Origin: Acidobacteriota bacterium | Lineage (GTDB): Bacteria > Acidobacteriota > Vicinamibacteria > Vicinamibacterales > CAVVIG01 | Reading direction: 5' to 3' | Assembly (NCBI GenBank): GCA_003222555.1 | Contig: QHWL01000532.1 | Location: 1 to 5,023, forward strand | DNA length: 5,023 bases | Shown here: positions 1 through 5,023 of the stretch, one piece after another | How the letters are laid out: every line of letters starts with the position of its first letter | How positions within the stretch are numbered: the stretch's first letter is position 1 | Translations under genes and position numbers: made by a program | Notes under the pieces: generated by a model | What the model saw: the letters and a program-made list of their open reading frames with translations, nothing else | Told to the model about the DNA's origin: nothing | The model's database searches: none

Positions 1-48
1 CGACCCCGCGAGGAGGCCGATGGCGGGGATGGCAGCGGCAGACCGCAT
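1..48 (-). CDS. Possible start of a gene running off the left edge (signal-peptide-like)
   Basis: Reading the minus strand from an ATG at 48 down to 1 gives 16 codons, MRSAAAIPAIGLLAGS, with no stop. The peptide has an early Arg and then a small/hydrophobic run, as at the start of a signal peptide or membrane anchor. Fourteen of the 16 codons end in G or C, as expected for coding sequence in this genome. An in-frame stop at 93-91 leaves this as the only ATG start available. I see no Shine-Dalgarno sequence before it. If real, the gene would follow carB in the same direction, separated by the repeat hairpin at 94-165. The stretch is too short to assign a function, and it could equally be non-coding. 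Confidence 0.25.
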   Translation of the reverse strand, partial: MRSAAAIPAIGLLAGS

Positions 49-93
49 GCGACTTGGCGCTGCAAGCAGACCGCCCGTGCGGGTGGTGAATCA

Positions 94-165
94 CCACAAA
101 GGAGACAAAGGACACAAAGGGCTAAAACCTCAGGCGTTTCCTTAGTGTCCTTCGTGCCCTTTGTG
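94..165. repeat. Nonamer repeat array in inverted arrangement, downstream of carB
   Basis: On the plus strand three 9-nt units lie in a row at 94-102 (ccacaaagg), 103-111 (agacaaagg) and 112-120 (acacaaagg). After an 18-nt spacer come three units in the opposite sense at 139-147 (tccttagtg), 148-156 (tccttcgtg) and 157-165 (ccctttgtg). The arms pair around a centre near 130: 95-102 matches 158-165 perfectly, 103-111 matches 149-157 at 6 of 9, and 112-120 matches 140-148 at 8 of 9. The carB transcript would therefore carry a long imperfect hairpin starting about 38 nt after its stop codon. It may end or protect the carB mRNA, but no U-run follows the stem on the minus strand, so it is not a textbook intrinsic terminator. 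The rest of 49-203 holds nothing else I recognise. Confidence 0.8.
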
Positions 166-203
166 CTGAGCCAGCGCAGCGAGGTCGCAGATTCTGCCGA
201 GTA

Positions 204-3494
<3,291 letters not shown>

Positions 3495-4616
3495 TCAGCG
3501 TTTCTCGATCAGCTCGATGAACTCGTCGAACAGGTAGTCGGCATCATGGGGGCCGGGCGAGGCCTCGGGATGATATTGGACCGAGAACACGGGCCGCGTC
3601 CGGTGGCGGAGCCCCTCGACGGTCCCGTCGTTCAAGTTGACGTGGGTCACCTCGACATCGCCAGGCAATGACGACGGGTCGACGGCAAAACCGTGGTTCT
3701 GCGACGTGATCTCGACCCTGCCGGTGTGAAGCTTCTTCACCGGATGATTGGCGCCGCGGTGGCCGAACTTCAGCTTGAATGTCGCGCCGCCCATCGCCAG
3801 GCCCAAAATCTGATGGCCGAGGCAGATGCCGAACACGGGTACGTTCGCCGCGACGAGCGCCTTCGCGTTGTCGATCGCGTAGGTCAGCGGCGCGGGATCG
3901 CCAGGTCCATTGCTCAAAAACACGCCGTCGGGGCCGCTCGCCAACACTTCAGACGCCGGCGTGGTCGCCGGGTACACGCGCACGTCGCAGCCGTGGGCGC
4001 TCAGCCGGCGCAGGATATTCCACTTCATGCCGAAGTCGTATGCGGCGATCTTCAGGCGGCGCGTCGCCCGGCGTTCGGGCGGAACGCCGAACTCGCTGGG
4101 ATCTTCGCTCGGCCAGTCGAACGGCCGCTCGGAGGTCACACCGCGGACCAGATCGGACCCTTCCATTTTCGGGATGGACCGGGCGCGCTCGACGAGCGCC
4201 AGCCGCTCGAGGCCGTCGCCGGTGGCGATCACCCCGCGCATGACGCCGCCCGATCGCAGGCGGCGCGTGAGCGCACGCGTGTCGATGTCCGCGATGGCCA
4301 CAATGTGATTGGCGACAAGATAGTCGCGGAGAGTGCCCTCAGCCCGCCAGTTGCTCGCAACTGGCGACTCCTCCCGTACGACGAACCCGGCCACCTGCGG
4401 CGCGCGCGATTCGACGTCGTCGCCCGCCACACCGTAGTTCCCGATTTCCGGACACGTCATCGTGACGATTTGTCCGGCATACGATGGATCGGTGAGCACC
4501 TCCTGGTAGCCGGTCATGCTCGTGTTGAACACGACCTCGCCGCGCGCTTCGCCTTGTGCGCCCGCGGCCACGCCGCCGAAGCATGTGCCGTCTTCCAGTG
4601 CTAGGGTGGCTTCCAT
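3495..4616 (-). CDS. carA: Carbamoyl-phosphate synthetase (glutamine-hydrolysing), small subunit
   Basis: This 373-residue cytoplasmic glutaminase hydrolyses glutamine and channels ammonia to CarB. The N-terminal CarA domain (about 1-150) carries the family signatures NTSMTGYQE (31-39), [10 protein letters not shown] (42-51) and [10 protein letters not shown] (105-114). The class I glutamine amidotransferase domain (about 188-373) has SNGPGDP (235-241), the nucleophile C265 in FGICLGHQ, and H349 and E351 in YHPEASPGP. These correspond to E. coli C269, H353 and E355 at a constant offset of four, so the triad is complete and the length normal. I chose the ATG at 4616 because [13 protein letters not shown] aligns with the E. 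coli N-terminus (MIKSALLVLEDGTQF). The same frame stays open to an ATG at 4796, but those 60 extra residues are just translated heptamer repeats (RTKDQGP units) and are not CarA. The start codon directly follows the last repeat unit. Confidence 0.97.
   Translation of the reverse strand: MEATLALEDGTCFGGVAAGAQGEARGEVVFNTSMTGYQEVLTDPSYAGQIVTMTCPEIGNYGVAGDDVESRAPQVAGFVVREESPVASNWRAEGTLRDYLVANHIVAIADIDTRALTRRLRSGGVMRGVIATGDGLERLALVERARSIPKMEGSDLVRGVTSERPFDWPSEDPSEFGVPPERRATRRLKIAAYDFGMKWNILRRLSAHGCDVRVYPATTPASEVLASGPDGVFLSNGPGDPAPLTYAIDNAKALVAANVPVFGICLGHQILGLAMGGATFKLKFGHRGANHPVKKLHTGRVEITSQNHGFAVDPSSLPGDVEVTHVNLNDGTVEGLRHRTRPVFSVQYHPEASPGPHDADYLFDEFIELIEKR
4345..4366. repeat. Perfect 10-bp inverted repeat inside carA
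   Basis: The arms cgccagttgc (4345-4354) and gcaactggcg (4357-4366) are exact reverse complements separated by two bases. They lie in the codons for CarA residues 84-91 (around SPVASNWR), next to the conserved ASNWR/ASNFR motif of the family. The protein there needs no insertion relative to E. coli, so the palindrome was made from ordinary codons. The mRNA could fold a GC-rich stem-loop at this point. No function is evident. Confidence 0.85.
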
Positions 4617-4633
4617 TGGTCCTTGGTCCTTGG
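4617..4633 (-). promoter_or_regulatory. Shine-Dalgarno-like AAGGA cores from repeat units before the carA ATG
   Basis: On the minus strand the carA ATG is preceded by AAGGACCAAGGACCA, so every heptamer unit supplies an AAGGA that can pair with the 3' end of 16S rRNA. The nearest core lies 3 nt before the ATG, which is short, and the next lies 10 nt before it, which is long but plausible. No other ribosome binding site is available, because the repeat array fills the gap up to the start codon. Use of these cores as the binding site is an inference from sequence and spacing. Confidence 0.45.
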
Positions 4634-4809
4634 TCCTTGGTCCTTGGTCCTTCGTTCTTGGTCCTTCGTTCTTGGTCCTTAGTCCGTCCTTGGTCTTTGG
4701 TCGTCCTTGATCACGCACTAAATGCGTCGGTCCGCACCAAGCGCTAAGGACCAAGCGCGACCAAGGACCAAGGACGGACCAGGGACTAAGAACCAAGGAC
4801 TAAGGACCA
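4617..4809. repeat. Heptamer array forming a large imperfect palindrome, filling the gap before carA
   Basis: The whole space between the upstream stop codon (4810-4812) and the carA ATG (4616) is built from degenerate 7-nt units. From 4618 to 4680 nine units run without a break: GGTCCTT five times, then CGTTCTT and GGTCCTT alternating. Looser copies follow to 4708. From 4746 to 4808 the units run in the opposite sense (AAGGACC, AAGGACT, AAGAACC). The segment 4653-4702, reverse complemented, matches 4759-4808 at 42 of 50 positions, including a shared phase break (ggacggac), so the two arms are true inverted copies. The centre (4703-4758) holds a small stem, acgca/tgcgt at 4713-4717 and 4723-4727, and a direct repeat accaagcgc at 4736-4744 and 4750-4758. 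No U-run follows on the carA strand. I see no promoter boxes I would trust. Confidence 0.92.
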
Positions 4810-5022
4810 TTATCTTTCCAACGAAGCCGTCACTCTATTCTGTCCCGGCGCCACGATGCGTACCGAGGACGTCCAGCGACGATAGCCCTCGCGCTCCAGT
4901 CGAACAGCGTGGTCGCCTGCCGGAACCGCCGGGACGCTGAGAGGCGTCGCGCCGGCGAGCTTTCCGTCGATGAACACCGTCGCGCCCTGGGGCCGCGAAT
5001 CGACCGTCAGCGCACCAACGAA
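4810..5022 (-). CDS. PEGA-domain protein, C-terminal end (continues past the right edge)
   Basis: The minus-strand frame from 5022 to a TAA at 4812-4810 gives the last 70 residues of a protein whose start lies outside the window. The sequence has the PEGA pattern: LTVDSRPQGATVFIDGKLAG, then TPLSVPAV, PAGDHAVRLEREGYRRW and a final beta segment ending in TASLER. PEGA domains are small beta-rich modules of about 70 residues, often found at the C-terminus of bacterial surface proteins, serine/threonine kinases or repeat proteins. This stretch is essentially one complete PEGA unit, and the missing part decides the protein's role. The stop codon lies one base from the heptamer array and 193 nt before carA. 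The shared direction allows co-transcription, but the hairpin between them makes a functional link to carbamoyl phosphate synthesis doubtful. Confidence 0.85.
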   Translation of the reverse strand, partial: FVGALTVDSRPQGATVFIDGKLAGATPLSVPAVPAGDHAVRLEREGYRRWTSSVRIVAPGQNRVTASLER

Positions 5023-5023
5023 T

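Noticed and set aside
3..89. Possible C-terminal end of a plus-strand gene with a TGA at 87-89, just before the nonamer array
   Set aside because: The peptide is rich in Arg and Trp with several rare-type codons and fits no known protein ending. The minus-strand reading from 48 has better codon composition, though neither is secure.
3693..4604. Plus-strand open frame of about 303 codons antisense to carA
   Set aside because: It has the same shadow pattern: Arg/His/Ala-rich product without motifs, fully covered by carA, whose catalytic motifs are intact.
4618..4708. CRISPR-like array
   Set aside because: The units are 7 nt and contiguous, with no unique spacers between repeats and no cas genes in the window.
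4617..4809. Intrinsic terminator or sigma70-type promoter for carA
   Set aside because: The stem is long but lacks a following U-run on the carA strand, and no convincing -35/-10 pair at proper spacing is visible among the repeats. carAB could be transcribed from further upstream.

Overview
This is a high-GC bacterial window whose genes all read on the minus strand. In transcription order (right to left) it holds the 3' end of a PEGA-domain protein gene (5022 to 4810), a repeat-filled intergenic region (4809 to 4617), carA (4616 to 3495), carB (3494 to 204), a second repeat hairpin (165 to 94), and possibly the first 16 codons of another gene (48 to 1). The GC-rich codons, the PEGA-type surface protein and the short-unit intergenic repeats (heptamers of the AAGGACC type, nonamers of the ACACAAAGG type) suggest an uncultured or environmental high-GC phylum. 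Acidobacteriota such as Vicinamibacteria is my best guess. That is inference from general impression, not from a search.

carA and carB encode the two subunits of glutamine-dependent carbamoyl-phosphate synthetase. CarA hydrolyses glutamine and passes ammonia to CarB, which uses two ATP and bicarbonate to make carbamoyl phosphate for pyrimidine and arginine synthesis. Both genes look intact, with all the main catalytic residues present. The carA stop and the carB start touch (TGAATG), so the two are almost certainly co-transcribed and translationally coupled.

The unusual features are not the genes themselves. (1) The whole 193-nt gap between the PEGA gene and carA is one degenerate heptamer array arranged as a large imperfect palindrome, and its last unit runs into the carA start codon. 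(2) A second array, with a 9-nt unit and also in inverted arrangement, follows carB. (3) carB carries a perfect, codon-aligned 15-nt tandem duplication that adds five residues to the first ATP-grasp domain, between two active-site elements. (4) carA contains a perfect 10-bp inverted repeat inside a conserved coding segment.

I see no transposase, CRISPR array, tRNA, rRNA or defence system. The best candidates for something undescribed are the paired inverted arrays on both sides of carAB and the CarB insertion.
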